A stretch of DNA of 64,000 nucleotides from Burkholderia mayonis (GCF_001523745.2 NZ_CP013386.1:558001-622000); one strand, 5' to 3'; positions 30,937 through 38,440 are shown, counted from the stretch's first letter. A program made the numbers and translations. The notes: generated by a model from the letters alone, not told the origin.

Positions 30937-31696
30937 ATCATTGCGCACACGCGCGCAGGAATTGCGTTTGCACGGGCTGCTGGCCCACTGGCCCGAGGTT
31001 GCGCAGGAGCCGTGGGTCGCGCCGCTCGTGCAGTGGGAAGAAGACGAGCGAGCCCGTCGCTCGCTCGAGCGGCGCATCAAGGAATCACATCTGGGCGGCT
31101 TCAAAGCCTTGTGCGACTTTGACTGGGGTTGGCCGTCACGGTGTGATCGCGGTGCCATCGAAGAACTGATGACGCTCGGGTTCATGAAGGACGCCGCCAA
31201 CGTCGTGCTCATCGGCCCCAACGGCGTGGGCAAGTCGACGCTGGCGAAGAACGTCGCGCATCAGGCGCTCGTGCATGGGCACACGGTGCTGTTCACCACC
31301 GCCGGCAATATGCTGGGCGAACTGGCTGCGCTCGATAGCGATTCAACGCTGCGCCGGCGCTTGCGTCGCTATGCTGCGCCCGACGTCCTTGTGATCGATG
31401 AGGTCGGATATCTCTCCTACTCGAATCGCCACGCCGATCTGCTGTTCGAGTTGATCAGCCGGAGATACCAGAACAACAGCACCATCGTGACATCGAATCG
31501 ACCGTTTGCAGAATGGTCAGAAGTGTTCCCGAACGCCGCCTGCGTCGTGTCGCTCGTCGATCGCCTTGTGCATCTCGCCGAGGTCATCTCGATCGAAGGC
31601 GAATCGTACCGCCTGAAGGAAGCCCGCGAGCGGGCCGACAAGCGCGCCCGGCAGCGTGGCCCGAGCAAATCGGCCAAAGGAGGCGAGTCATCATGA
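30923..31696 (+). CDS. istB: IS21-family helper ATPase IstB
   Basis: 257-aa AAA+ ATPase that assembles on target DNA and stimulates IstA. It has Walker [10 protein letters not shown], Walker [11 protein letters not shown] and sensor motifs [11 protein letters not shown]. The start at 30923 has GGAGG nearby and overlaps istA by 14 bases. It looks complete, so the element could still be active. Confidence 0.95.
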   Translation: MSSLESLRTRAQELRLHGLLAHWPEVAQEPWVAPLVQWEEDERARRSLERRIKESHLGGFKALCDFDWGWPSRCDRGAIEELMTLGFMKDAANVVLIGPNGVGKSTLAKNVAHQALVHGHTVLFTTAGNMLGELAALDSDSTLRRRLRRYAAPDVLVIDEVGYLSYSNRHADLLFELISRRYQNNSTIVTSNRPFAEWSEVFPNAACVVSLVDRLVHLAEVISIEGESYRLKEARERADKRARQRGPSKSAKGGESS

Positions 31697-31908
31697 CAGC
31701 CGTGCCATTGCCCTCAGGCCTCACGCGCGGCTTGAACTTCGTCGTGCCCGACGACTGGACGCCCGAGCAGGCGCTCGCCGTGTTCGAACTGCTCGACGAC
31801 TTGCGCGAACTCATCTGCGCACGCTATCTGCCCGACATGCAGCGTGTCCTTCGTGGCGATCGTCGGCAACGTGAACTGCCGCTCACCGAGCACGACCCGC
31901 CGTTCTGA
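31693..31908 (+). CDS. Small protein downstream of istB
   Basis: 71-aa protein whose ATG overlaps the istB TGA. It has the motif VVPDDWTPEQALAVFELLDD followed by LRELICARY, a pattern I recall from small genes trailing istB in several IS21-like elements. It is acidic and helical, so a partner of IstA, IstB or the zinc-ribbon protein is plausible. Intact; function unknown. Confidence 0.7.
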   Translation: MTAVPLPSGLTRGLNFVVPDDWTPEQALAVFELLDDLRELICARYLPDMQRVLRGDRRQRELPLTEHDPPF

Positions 31909-31923
31909 TCGGCGACATTCAAA

Positions 31924-31950
31924 ACAAAGGGGCCCGCGTGGCCCCTTTGT
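31924..31950 (+). terminator. Hairpin at the end of the IS operon
   Basis: ACAAAGGGGCC (31924-31934) and GGCCCCTTTGT (31940-31950) form a perfect 11-bp stem with a 5-base loop. It lies 15 bases after the last IS gene and is probably its terminator. Confidence 0.65.
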
Positions 31951-32012
31951 CGTTGACTGTTTCGCTCAACCTTGTGCCGTCGTTTAACGGCGCTTTTACA
32001 CCGGCGCTAACA

Positions 32013-32158
32013 CTGGGGCTGGGCGTGGCGCGTGTACCTTTGTCGCGCGCGTATAGCGCTGTGGTAGGGGCTGGGTGTCGGGTTAGGGGGCGTGTACCCG
32101 TGAATCACGAGCGGTACAGGCGTGCTTAAATTGGTTGTGCGCGCAACGAGGTTAATGA
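32013..32158. other. Non-coding spacer, right half, after the IS element
   Basis: Begins with the second CTGGG of the target duplication. GT-rich, with CGCGCGTATAGCGC near 32047 and a TACCCGTGAATCACGAGCGGTA imperfect palindrome near 32094-32115. No gene is supported. Confidence 0.55.
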
Positions 32159-32239
32159 ATGGATGAACGCAAGGTAGTTGCCGGTAGTAACAGTGGTGGC
32201 CACGCCAAGCACCGCGATCTGACGGGCCGGGGCGAGTAA
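32159..32239 (+). CDS. Possible 26-codon ORF in the island
   Basis: A short frame MDERKVVAGSNSGGHAKHRD then LTGRGE, with an ACGAGG ribosome site about 7 bases before its ATG. It ends 5 bases before the 279-aa gene, so it may be translated first and feed ribosomes into it. The peptide is basic and Gly-rich. Too short for confident assignment. Confidence 0.35.
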   Translation: MDERKVVAGSNSGGHAKHRDLTGRGE

Positions 32240-32243
32240 GGCG

Positions 32244-33083
32244 ATGCGATCGGCAGGCAAAAGGCTACGGGCTGAAGAGTGGCTGCAATGGCATCGAGAG
32301 GACTGGGGCGGCGCGGCGATGCCGACCGAGCCACCAGCAACGGTTGTAATGGGCGCCGTGAATCGGCTGGCAAAGAGCGCGGTACAGCAGTGGTTACGGA
32401 ACCCGCACGATGGGCTATGGGGCTGCATGATCGCGATAGACAGCCTACAGCAGCAATGGTCCGTACAGAAGCGCATGGCGGATAAGGTGTCGTGGCGGAA
32501 ACACTTTGCCGGGAAGACGCCGCCCGAGAAAGCCGAATGGCCGAAGGGTGCGAACGCACGGAATCACACATATTGGAAATGGATGGAATGGCGGGCGAAT
32601 GAGCATAAACGGTTGGCTGAAATGGCCGTACAGGACGCCATGCGCCAGCAAGCTGACCGAACCCAAAGAGCCGCCGAAGCCGCTGACATCCACCCGTGGG
32701 CGCGCCGCGAGGATATTCGGGCTGCATGGCGCGTGCAGGAATACCGCTGGAGAGAGGCGGCGGTATGGCGGAGCATCGTGTATGCGTGCTGGCGGGACAC
32801 GCGGCCTGGCATAGCGGCATGGCCGGTTTGGATGCGGCCACAGACGGGTGGGAAGAAGGGCAAGCCGCGCGCATTGCCAAGGGTCGATGAGCCGCGCGAC
32901 AGCAATCATTCGCAAGGGCGTAACCAGAGGCTGCGGCAGGTCTTCGAGGGATTGCCGACGCGCCCCGATCAAATGACGGCGATACAGGTTATGACGCTGG
33001 CAACAGGGAGTGCGCCAGATTGGATGATACCCCGGCAAGTGGACCCGCCGAAGCGCCCCGGACGGCCGCGAAAAGCGACGTAA
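32244..33083 (+). CDS. Unknown 279-aa island protein
   Basis: A basic, Trp-rich protein (about 18 Trp) in which W often follows charged residues: EEWLQWHREDWGG, YWKWMEWRANEHKR, WRVQEYRWREAAVWRSIVYACWRD. The middle is a long charged helix (KRLAEMAVQDAMRQQADRTQR); the tail is a Lys/Arg-rich DPPKRPGRPRKAT, an AT-hook-like motif that could bind DNA. No signal peptide, no P-loop and no recognised family. Its A/T-ending codon use is higher than in the neighbouring housekeeping genes. A DNA-binding role is a guess from the tail. Confidence 0.65.
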   Translation: MRSAGKRLRAEEWLQWHREDWGGAAMPTEPPATVVMGAVNRLAKSAVQQWLRNPHDGLWGCMIAIDSLQQQWSVQKRMADKVSWRKHFAGKTPPEKAEWPKGANARNHTYWKWMEWRANEHKRLAEMAVQDAMRQQADRTQRAAEAADIHPWARREDIRAAWRVQEYRWREAAVWRSIVYACWRDTRPGIAAWPVWMRPQTGGKKGKPRALPRVDEPRDSNHSQGRNQRLRQVFEGLPTRPDQMTAIQVMTLATGSAPDWMIPRQVDPPKRPGRPRKAT

Positions 33084-33237
33084 AAAGTCTGCGGAAAGTT
33101 GGGCGAATACGAACCGCCGTAATCTACGGGAAGCGCCGTCCCACGTCGAAAATAATTCGCCGTGAGTCGTATTACGTGCTCATTCGGAATGCCGGGCGGA
33201 AACAGTGTTCGAATCGGATCAATAGGGTATACCTGAC

Positions 33238-33338
33238 TGAGCCAAACGTGAGTCATTGAAAATATGGCTCAATAGGATTGACAGTGTGTGAGCCAGTAGC
33301 TACCATTGAGCTATCAATCTAATTGAGCTAGCGAGCCA
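33238..33338 (+). promoter_or_regulatory. Promoter of the serine recombinase with six TGAGCYA motifs
   Basis: TTGACA (33278-33283) and TACCAT (33301-33306) are 17 bases apart, a strong sigma-70 promoter. Around it are TGAGCCA at 33238, its reverse at 33265, TGAGCCA at 33289, TGAGCTA at 33307 and 33324, and CGAGCCA at 33332 touching the ATG. One motif sits between -35 and -10 and another just after -10, so a bound protein would block transcription. The cluster may also be the recombinase's own site. Confidence 0.65.
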
Positions 33339-33925
33339 TGCGGAAACTCTACTACGGGCGCATTTCCACCACGGACGGACAATCAGCAGTCAGCCAGTAC
33401 GCCGACGCGAAAGCGCACGGGGTCAAGGAAAAAGACGTGTTCGTTGACGAAGGCGTGAGCGGGTATCACGTTGCGCCGGATCAACGCCAGCAATGGCAAC
33501 GCGTAGAACACGACTTGCGGCACGGCGGCGTGCTGATTGTCCGCTGGCTCGACCGGATCAGCCGCCGATACGACGAATTGCACCGCACGATGCGCCGCTT
33601 GATGGATATGGGCGTTCGCGTCGAATGCACGTTGAACGGCATGGTATTCGATGGCGGCGCGACGGATCCGATTGAGAAAGCCACGCGAGACGCTGTACTG
33701 GCATTCATGGCCGCGCAGGGCGAAGCAGACTACAAGAACCGGGTGGAGATGCAGCGGCGAGGCGTAGCGATTGCCAAGGCCGAAGGGAAGTACACGGGAC
33801 GCCAGCGCGCCGCCGACTACGCCGAAATTAAGGGCTGGCGGGCCGAGAACGGCGCAACCATCTCGGCAACGGCGGAGCGCTTCGGCGTGAGTACGGCTAC
33901 GGTCAAGCGGGCCTGTGCGGCGTGA
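33338..33925 (+). CDS. Small serine recombinase (resolvase/invertase family)
   Basis: 195 aa. The N-terminal catalytic domain has YYGRISTTDGQS, with Ser10 as nucleophile, and RWLDRISRRYDEL with the conserved Arg/Asp/Ser; it lacks a long C-terminal recombinase domain. Residues about 165-190 (ISATAERFGVSTATVKRAC) form a Hin-like HTH. Length is normal for the resolvase/invertase group. It is transcribed from a motif-rich promoter. Within the island it may act on a res- or inversion-type site, which is not identified; the TGAGCYA cluster is the best candidate. Confidence 0.9.
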   Translation: MRKLYYGRISTTDGQSAVSQYADAKAHGVKEKDVFVDEGVSGYHVAPDQRQQWQRVEHDLRHGGVLIVRWLDRISRRYDELHRTMRRLMDMGVRVECTLNGMVFDGGATDPIEKATRDAVLAFMAAQGEADYKNRVEMQRRGVAIAKAEGKYTGRQRAADYAEIKGWRAENGATISATAERFGVSTATVKRACAA

Positions 33926-33935
33926 GGGCACGCAT

Positions 33936-34325
33936 TTATAGCGGCGTCTCTTGCAGGGTGTCGCACAACACGACAGCCTCGGCACCGGCGGATTGCTCCA
34001 TCACGAACAGCAGACACTTTCCTGATGCAATGTCAGCGTGAACCGCCTGAATTTTCTCGGCACTAGCTTGCGCCCGGTAGTCGTGCTGGCTGCTCGCCCA
34101 ATTTACGTAGGTTGCAACCTCATCCAACGTGAATTGGTATTTCGGGGAAATCAGAAGCCGCGCCACAACGTTTTGACGGGTGAAGTCGTTAATGCGCACC
34201 GCCCGGACGCCGGATAGCAGCAATTTCGACATTTTTCCGTCTGCACACTCGAAGCTCAACGAAAGGGCGGAAGCGGAACGCGAATACTCGCAACCGATGA
34301 ATTCAGCGTCGTGGTAATTTTTCAT
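33936..34325 (-). CDS. Candidate immunity protein of the island toxin
   Basis: 129 aa, soluble, no signal peptide or membrane helix, starting MKNYHDAEFIGCEYS. The first half looks beta-rich (ALSLSFECADGKMSKLLLSGV), then a helical part and a final beta strand (GKCLLFVMEQSAGAEAVVLCD). No family is recognised. It starts 22 bases after the stop of the toxin candidate and is transcribed with it, the normal toxin-then-immunity order; that position is the main argument for its role. Proposed partner: the C-terminal domain of the upstream gene. Confidence 0.55.
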   Translation of the reverse strand: MKNYHDAEFIGCEYSRSASALSLSFECADGKMSKLLLSGVRAVRINDFTRQNVVARLLISPKYQFTLDEVATYVNWASSQHDYRAQASAEKIQAVHADIASGKCLLFVMEQSAGAEAVVLCDTLQETPL

Positions 34326-34347
34326 AGCGGCAGTCGGTTGTTAGTTC

Positions 34348-35118
34348 TCAGGGCAGCGGAGAGAAACTCACGCCGGGACCACGAACCGGGAATCCCCCGC
34401 CCACGTCATCCCAATTGTGCGCATGAGGTATCCCCTGCCCGTGGTCGTGATCGAAATCAAAGTCTACGACGGGTAGGCCGTTATTTCCGAATAAACGCAT
34501 TTGCCCCGAGCCGGGATTCGTATACCACGACCCCGCCGGCCCCGTGTTAGGCGTGCCCGCTAAAATAAAACTCCCGTCGTCTGGCACGTCGGCAGCAAGT
34601 TCGAACGGAGCGGCCTCACCAAGAAGCGACGACGCACCTCCGATATCATTACTGGCCAAGCTACTACCAGTACCAGCGACAACGCTTTCCAGATAGCTTA
34701 TTAGTTCATCCGCCGTCACATTGCTGGGCGTCGCCCAACTCGGGAGCGGCTTGTCTACTGGCAACGCGGCCACTCCCGGCACGCTGGCGAGCCTGTTAGC
34801 CCGTGGAAATGGCGGGGTTGAGGGCGAACCTCCGGCAGAACCACCACGGGCCACGGGTTGATCGATGGACACCGATACCCGCCCGTCCTCTATGGCGGAC
34901 CTAAGCGCAGCGACTGGATCGCTATGGAATGCACCAATCCCCAGTTTCCGAAGGTATCCTGCTGCACCTGTCGTCAGCCCCGAATACTTCGGCCAGTGCA
35001 GCATCAATTCCGAGACGGCGCTACGTTGACCGACCGATGGGCGCATTCCGGTTGAGTTTCCCGCACTGGTCAGCGTAGCGCGCTTCCCAGAACCCATGTC
35101 GATAGTCACTGAAGCCAT
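34348..35118 (-). CDS. Candidate polymorphic toxin with C-terminal DFDHDHGQG..HAHNW domain
   Basis: 256 aa. Residues 1-95 form a compact unknown domain (helical, LHWPKYSGLTTGAAGYLRKLG), followed by a Pro/Gly/Ser linker. The last 80 residues carry WYTNPGSGQMRLFGNNG and DFDFDHDHGQGIPHAHNWDD, a Trp/His/Asp-rich motif I know from C-terminal toxin domains of Rhs, CdiA and other polymorphic toxins (probably the Ntox24-like group, a recalled assignment). Here the domain sits in a small stand-alone protein rather than a giant exported one. No signal peptide, PAAR or Rhs repeats, so the route of delivery is unclear. A gene for a likely immunity protein follows. Confidence 0.6.
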   Translation of the reverse strand: MASVTIDMGSGKRATLTSAGNSTGMRPSVGQRSAVSELMLHWPKYSGLTTGAAGYLRKLGIGAFHSDPVAALRSAIEDGRVSVSIDQPVARGGSAGGSPSTPPFPRANRLASVPGVAALPVDKPLPSWATPSNVTADELISYLESVVAGTGSSLASNDIGGASSLLGEAAPFELAADVPDDGSFILAGTPNTGPAGSWYTNPGSGQMRLFGNNGLPVVDFDFDHDHGQGIPHAHNWDDVGGGFPVRGPGVSFSPLP

Positions 35119-35186
35119 TCGGCGCGCTCCGCAGAAAGCGGACGGCAGTGTGCCTGCCGCCCATCAATTACCGTCTGACGAATTTA

Positions 35187-36713
35187 TCAGAGTGTTTGCG
35201 GGTCGGCTACCGGAAGGCTTGGCGGCGGCGCGGGGAGGGTTAGGCCGGGGACACGGATACGGCCCATAGCCTCTACGAGTGGGCGGAGCGGGTAAAATTC
35301 AGCGCCATATCCACCCGACGCATCGCCATCGTTGTGACCTTGCAATGCGTCCGCGACCTCTTTCGGCACGCCGGAGTCGCGGCACATGTCCTTGAAGCCG
35401 TGCCGGAACGAATGGTAGACCATACGCGAATCGGTGATCTTGCAGACCCCGCGCAGGTATTTACCGAACCACTTTGACCATTGCGCGGACTCCTCCCCGT
35501 GCTTGTTGGCGACGAGTGCTGAGAAAATGCGAGGCTTTCCGCGCTGGGCGTGCACATACTCTACGAACCCGCGCGCAAGTAGTTCCGGGTGGATGGGAAT
35601 GCGTCGCACGCTGCCCGCGTTTTTGACGGTCTGGCCATCCCCGGCATCCGTGATGCGCAGCACGGCGGAAGATTTCACGCTGCTGTCTGAGGTGTGGTAA
35701 CTCTCGGTGTAAATGTCGTCGGGGCGCAATTGGGCCAGTTCCTCTAGCCGTGCGCCTGTGAACAAGCCGAGTAGCGGCAACCAATATGCTGCCTCTCCCG
35801 CGCCGCCAACCGGGCGCAAATTCCGTGTGTAGACGGGACTGGAAAAGATCGCGGTGAGGGCGGGTACATCAAACGAGATGCGGGTTTTGCCTCTCACAGT
35901 GCCTTTGACCTGAACACGGACGCGATGCGCGGCGTTCTCCGAGACCAGCAGATTATCTTTTGCGTAGTTCAGCAGCGTCCCGAGCAGTTCCAGTTGCTTG
36001 TTTGTGTTGACAGATGTTTGACCGGTTTCGAGAAGCTTGTCCTTAAAGGCGATGACATGTGCGCGTGTGATCCCCGCGACCGGGACGCGCCCCACATGTG
36101 AGTAGAACCGCTCTACGATCAATTCCGCCTTGCGTACCGTTCGAGACTCGGGCTTGCGCTCCCCGGCCCATTTCTCAACGAGCGCGGCAAGATGGCCCGA
36201 TGACGCGCCGCCGCGTGTTTCTGGGGATGCTATCTGCGGAGGTACGGAGGCTGTCAGCGCGGGAGGTGTACCGGATGCGCGGGCGATCAAGACCCCGTGT
36301 GCGAATGTGCGGGCGTGCTTGAGGCGCTGCTTGTGGTAGGCGTCGTCGGCATCTTTGGGCCACAGCACGGCCACTTGCTCGCCGTCGCAGTCGCAGATGA
36401 CGTAAGAGCCGGGGCGGCGCGGGTCAACTTTTGCGGTGCGGCCAGTCGGTACACTCTCGGACGTAACGGGATCAAGAATGAGTTCCCGCAGTTCGACGGT
36501 TTGCGACACATCTCCGGTCGGCTGTCGAAGCGCGGCAAATTCTTGATCGAGACGGTAACTTTCCTCCCGGACGCGCTCGCGCGCTTTGGCGGGTTCGGAC
36601 GTGCCAAGAGCTTTGACTATCTCTTTGCGGCCGCGATAGTGCGAGATTAGATCAAGTGGAATTTTGCGGCGAATGTAATACCGGGTGCCGCGCTTGAGGA
36701 GATGATTTGTCAT
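35187..36713 (-). CDS. int: Tyrosine-type site-specific integrase of the island
   Basis: 508-aa integrase. N-terminal Arg/Lys-rich SAM-like region (TNHLLKRGTRYYIRRKI) with a DUF6538-like start, a core-binding part around 180-270 and a C-terminal catalytic domain: Arg322 (LFTGARLEELAQL), His434 and Arg437 (YHSFRHGF), His460 (LQGHND) and Tyr469 (GGYGAEF). All five residues are there, so the protein is probably active. It points away from the tRNA and lies 95 bases from it, as expected for an island that uses this tRNA as its target. Confidence 0.95.
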   Translation of the reverse strand: MTNHLLKRGTRYYIRRKIPLDLISHYRGRKEIVKALGTSEPAKARERVREESYRLDQEFAALRQPTGDVSQTVELRELILDPVTSESVPTGRTAKVDPRRPGSYVICDCDGEQVAVLWPKDADDAYHKQRLKHARTFAHGVLIARASGTPPALTASVPPQIASPETRGGASSGHLAALVEKWAGERKPESRTVRKAELIVERFYSHVGRVPVAGITRAHVIAFKDKLLETGQTSVNTNKQLELLGTLLNYAKDNLLVSENAAHRVRVQVKGTVRGKTRISFDVPALTAIFSSPVYTRNLRPVGGAGEAAYWLPLLGLFTGARLEELAQLRPDDIYTESYHTSDSSVKSSAVLRITDAGDGQTVKNAGSVRRIPIHPELLARGFVEYVHAQRGKPRIFSALVANKHGEESAQWSKWFGKYLRGVCKITDSRMVYHSFRHGFKDMCRDSGVPKEVADALQGHNDGDASGGYGAEFYPLRPLVEAMGRIRVPGLTLPAPPPSLPVADPQTL

Positions 36714-36807
36714 GGCTTACGGAACAGTAGGTGTATGTTACACCGGCTGCTACCGCTCCGTAAGCCATTGATCTTGCTGATTTTTCCAACCAATCAACAA
36801 GTTAGAT

Positions 36808-36833
36808 TGGTCGGGGTGAGAGGATTCGAACCT
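36808..36833. repeat. Right attachment site (attR), 3' end of intact tRNA-Pro
   Basis: This 26-base block is identical to attL at 27575-27600. It is part of the working tRNA gene, so the island restores the tRNA 3' end. Bases just inside (36790-36795 with 36805-36810) form CCAATC/GATTGG, an inverted repeat touching the crossover. Confidence 0.93.
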
Positions 36834-36884
36834 CCGGCCTCTACGTCCCGAACGTAGCGCTCTACCAGGCTAAGCTACACCCCG
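36808..36884 (-). tRNA. tRNA-Pro (CGG anticodon)
   Basis: 77-base tRNA with encoded CCA. Reading the - strand: acceptor CGGGGTG / CACCCCG, anticodon stem CTACG/CGTAG with loop TTCGGGA, so anticodon CGG, and a T arm with TTCGAAT. All stems pair, with wobble pairs in the D and T arms. Its usual terminator has been moved 9.2 kb away by the island; no replacement with a T run is seen directly after the CCA. Confidence 0.97.
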
Positions 36885-36914
36885 ATTTGGACTCTTTCGT
36901 CGCTTCAGTCTAGT

Positions 36915-37907
36915 TCAAGACTGGCGTGACGTCGAGTAAGAAGATAATTCTAGCAGGCTCTCTTTGAAAATGGAAGCGGGAAATGAAGAAATTGCTGCGG
37001 CCGCAGCCTCGGCCTCTTGGCGAGCGCATTCGAGCGTGTGATCGAGCGCGCCCGAACGCGTGATTGCGTCGAAGATCGTGTCGAAGCGGTCGGTGCCGCC
37101 TTGCTCGATCGCTTCGCGCGCGAGCGCCGACTGCTCGGGCGTGCCGCGTTCGATCAGATAGATGAGCGGCAGCGTCGGCTTGCCTTCGCGCAGGTCGTCG
37201 CCGGCGTTCTTGCCCATTGACTCGGCGGTGCCCGCGTAGTCGAGCCAGTCGTCCATGATCTGGAACGCAGTGCCGATCCGGCGGCCATATTCGGCGGCGG
37301 CGGCCTCGGTCGGCGCGTCGGCGCCCGCCAGTACCGCGCCAAGGCGCGCCGAGGCCTCGAACAGCTTCGCGGTCTTGTAGCGGATCACCTGCATGTAGCG
37401 GGTTTCGTCGACGTCGGCGTCGTGCATGTTCAGGAGCTGCAGCACTTCGCCCTCGGAGATGATCGTCGTCGCTTCCGACAGGATCTCCATCACGCGCATC
37501 TTGCCGACGCCCACCATCATTTCGAACGAGCGCGAGTAGAGGTAATCGCCGACGAGCACGCTCGCCGCGTTGCCGAACAGTGCGTTCGCGGTCTTGCGGC
37601 CGCGCCGCAGCTCCGATTCGTCGACGACGTCGTCGTGCAGCAGCGTCGCCGTATGGATGAACTCGACGACGGCCGCGAGCACGTGCTTCTGGCTCGTGTT
37701 TTCGCCGAGCGCGCCCGCGACGAGAAGGAGAAGCGCCGGTCGCAGCCGCTTGCCGCCCGCGCCGATAATGTACTCGGCGATCTGGTTGATCAGCAGCACG
37801 TCGGACGCGAGGCTTTGCCGAATGACGCGATTCACCTGCTCCATATCGCTTGCGATCGGGGCGAGCAGGTGGGCGGCGCTGAGGGAGGGGGTGGCAGTCG
37901 ACGACAT
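36915..37907 (-). CDS. ispB: Octaprenyl / polyprenyl diphosphate synthase
   Basis: 330-aa trans-prenyl transferase that makes the ubiquinone side chain. The first Asp-rich motif is LLHDDVVDE (about 90-97) and the second QIMDDWLDY (about 215-223); GGKRLRP binds diphosphate. Long-chain specificity is inferred from family and position next to rplU-rpmA, a conserved neighbourhood. The start at 37907 (MSSTATPSLS) is preferred; the ATG two codons upstream at 37913 is possible. Confidence 0.93.
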   Translation of the reverse strand: MSSTATPSLSAAHLLAPIASDMEQVNRVIRQSLASDVLLINQIAEYIIGAGGKRLRPALLLLVAGALGENTSQKHVLAAVVEFIHTATLLHDDVVDESELRRGRKTANALFGNAASVLVGDYLYSRSFEMMVGVGKMRVMEILSEATTIISEGEVLQLLNMHDADVDETRYMQVIRYKTAKLFEASARLGAVLAGADAPTEAAAAEYGRRIGTAFQIMDDWLDYAGTAESMGKNAGDDLREGKPTLPLIYLIERGTPEQSALAREAIEQGGTDRFDTIFDAITRSGALDHTLECARQEAEAAAAAISSFPASIFKESLLELSSYSTSRQS

Positions 37908-38045
37908 GATCATGGAAATGGGTAGTGCCGCGGATTATAAGGCGAATCGCCCGCGAGCCGGGCTGTCGTGCGACTTCTTCATGCGTTTTTCGGCCGCTCG
38001 GCCGATGTTCGCGCCACGATCGGGCGCGGCAGACGCGGATGGACT

Positions 38046-38074
38046 TTGACCGAAGCGCTAACTCCATGTATAAT
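38046..38074 (+). promoter_or_regulatory. Strong sigma-70 promoter for rplU-rpmA
   Basis: TTGACC (38046-38051) and TATAAT (38069-38074), 17 bases apart, lie 55 bases before rplU. Confidence 0.88.
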
Positions 38075-38128
38075 CACGCGTTTTCCGCGCACGGTGCACG
38101 GAAAAATGGATCCAGAGTGAGGTTCTCA

Positions 38129-38440
38129 ATGTACGCGGTCATAAAAACCGGCGGCAAGCAGTACAAGGTTGCCGTTGGCGAAAAACTGAAAGTAGAACAG
38201 ATGCCGGCAGACATTGACGCAGAAATCACGCTCGACCAGGTTCTCGCAGTGGGCGAAGGCGAATCGATTAAGTTCGGTACGCCGCTGGTCAGTGGGGCTT
38301 CCGTCAAGGCCACCGTCATATCGCACGGTCGTCATGCCAAGGTCACCATCTTCAAGATGCGTCGCCGGAAGCACTACCAAAAGCACGGCGGCCACCGCCA
38401 GAACTACACCGAGCTGCGCATCGACGCGATCAACGCGTAA
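38129..38440 (+). CDS. rplU: 50S ribosomal protein L21
   Basis: L21, 103 aa, binds 23S rRNA near L20. The start [17 protein letters not shown] and the basic [16 protein letters not shown] segment are diagnostic. It is first in the operon under the strong promoter; rpmA follows after 28 bases. Confidence 0.98.
   Translation: MYAVIKTGGKQYKVAVGEKLKVEQMPADIDAEITLDQVLAVGEGESIKFGTPLVSGASVKATVISHGRHAKVTIFKMRRRKHYQKHGGHRQNYTELRIDAINA

Larger units (their letters stand above)
28613..32012 (+). mobile_element. IS21-family insertion sequence, 3400 bases, with accessory genes
   Basis: The ends are imperfect inverted repeats: the left end starts TGTGAACGCCGGTCC and the right end, read inward on the - strand, TGTTAGCGCCGGTGT; both continue to a shared TAAACGACGGC and then TTGAGCG. 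Flanking bases CTGGG (28608-28612 and 32013-32017) form a 5-base target duplication, usual for IS21 elements. It carries four genes in one orientation: a zinc-ribbon protein, istA, istB and a 71-aa gene. At 3.4 kb it is longer than the common 2-2.6 kb of the family; about 390 bases at the left end show no gene. Confidence 0.88.
27575..36833. mobile_element. tRNA-Pro-integrated genomic island, about 9.2 kb
   Basis: The island is bounded by perfect 26-base copies of the 3' end of tRNA-Pro(CGG) at 27575-27600 and 36808-36833. A tyrosine integrase gene lies 95 bases from the intact tRNA. In contrast to the flanks, many genes inside are small and less GC-rich, with AT-rich spacers. Contents, left to right: a promoter with a structured leader, two small genes, an IS21-family insertion, a 26-codon ORF and a 279-aa unknown gene, a serine recombinase, an immunity/toxin pair and the integrase. 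No primase, capsid, conjugation or packaging gene is present, so it is either a minimal island or a decayed satellite. Confidence 0.93.

Noticed and set aside
36915..38067. Extended open frame around ispB in another frame
   Set aside because: Shadow of ispB; no motif.
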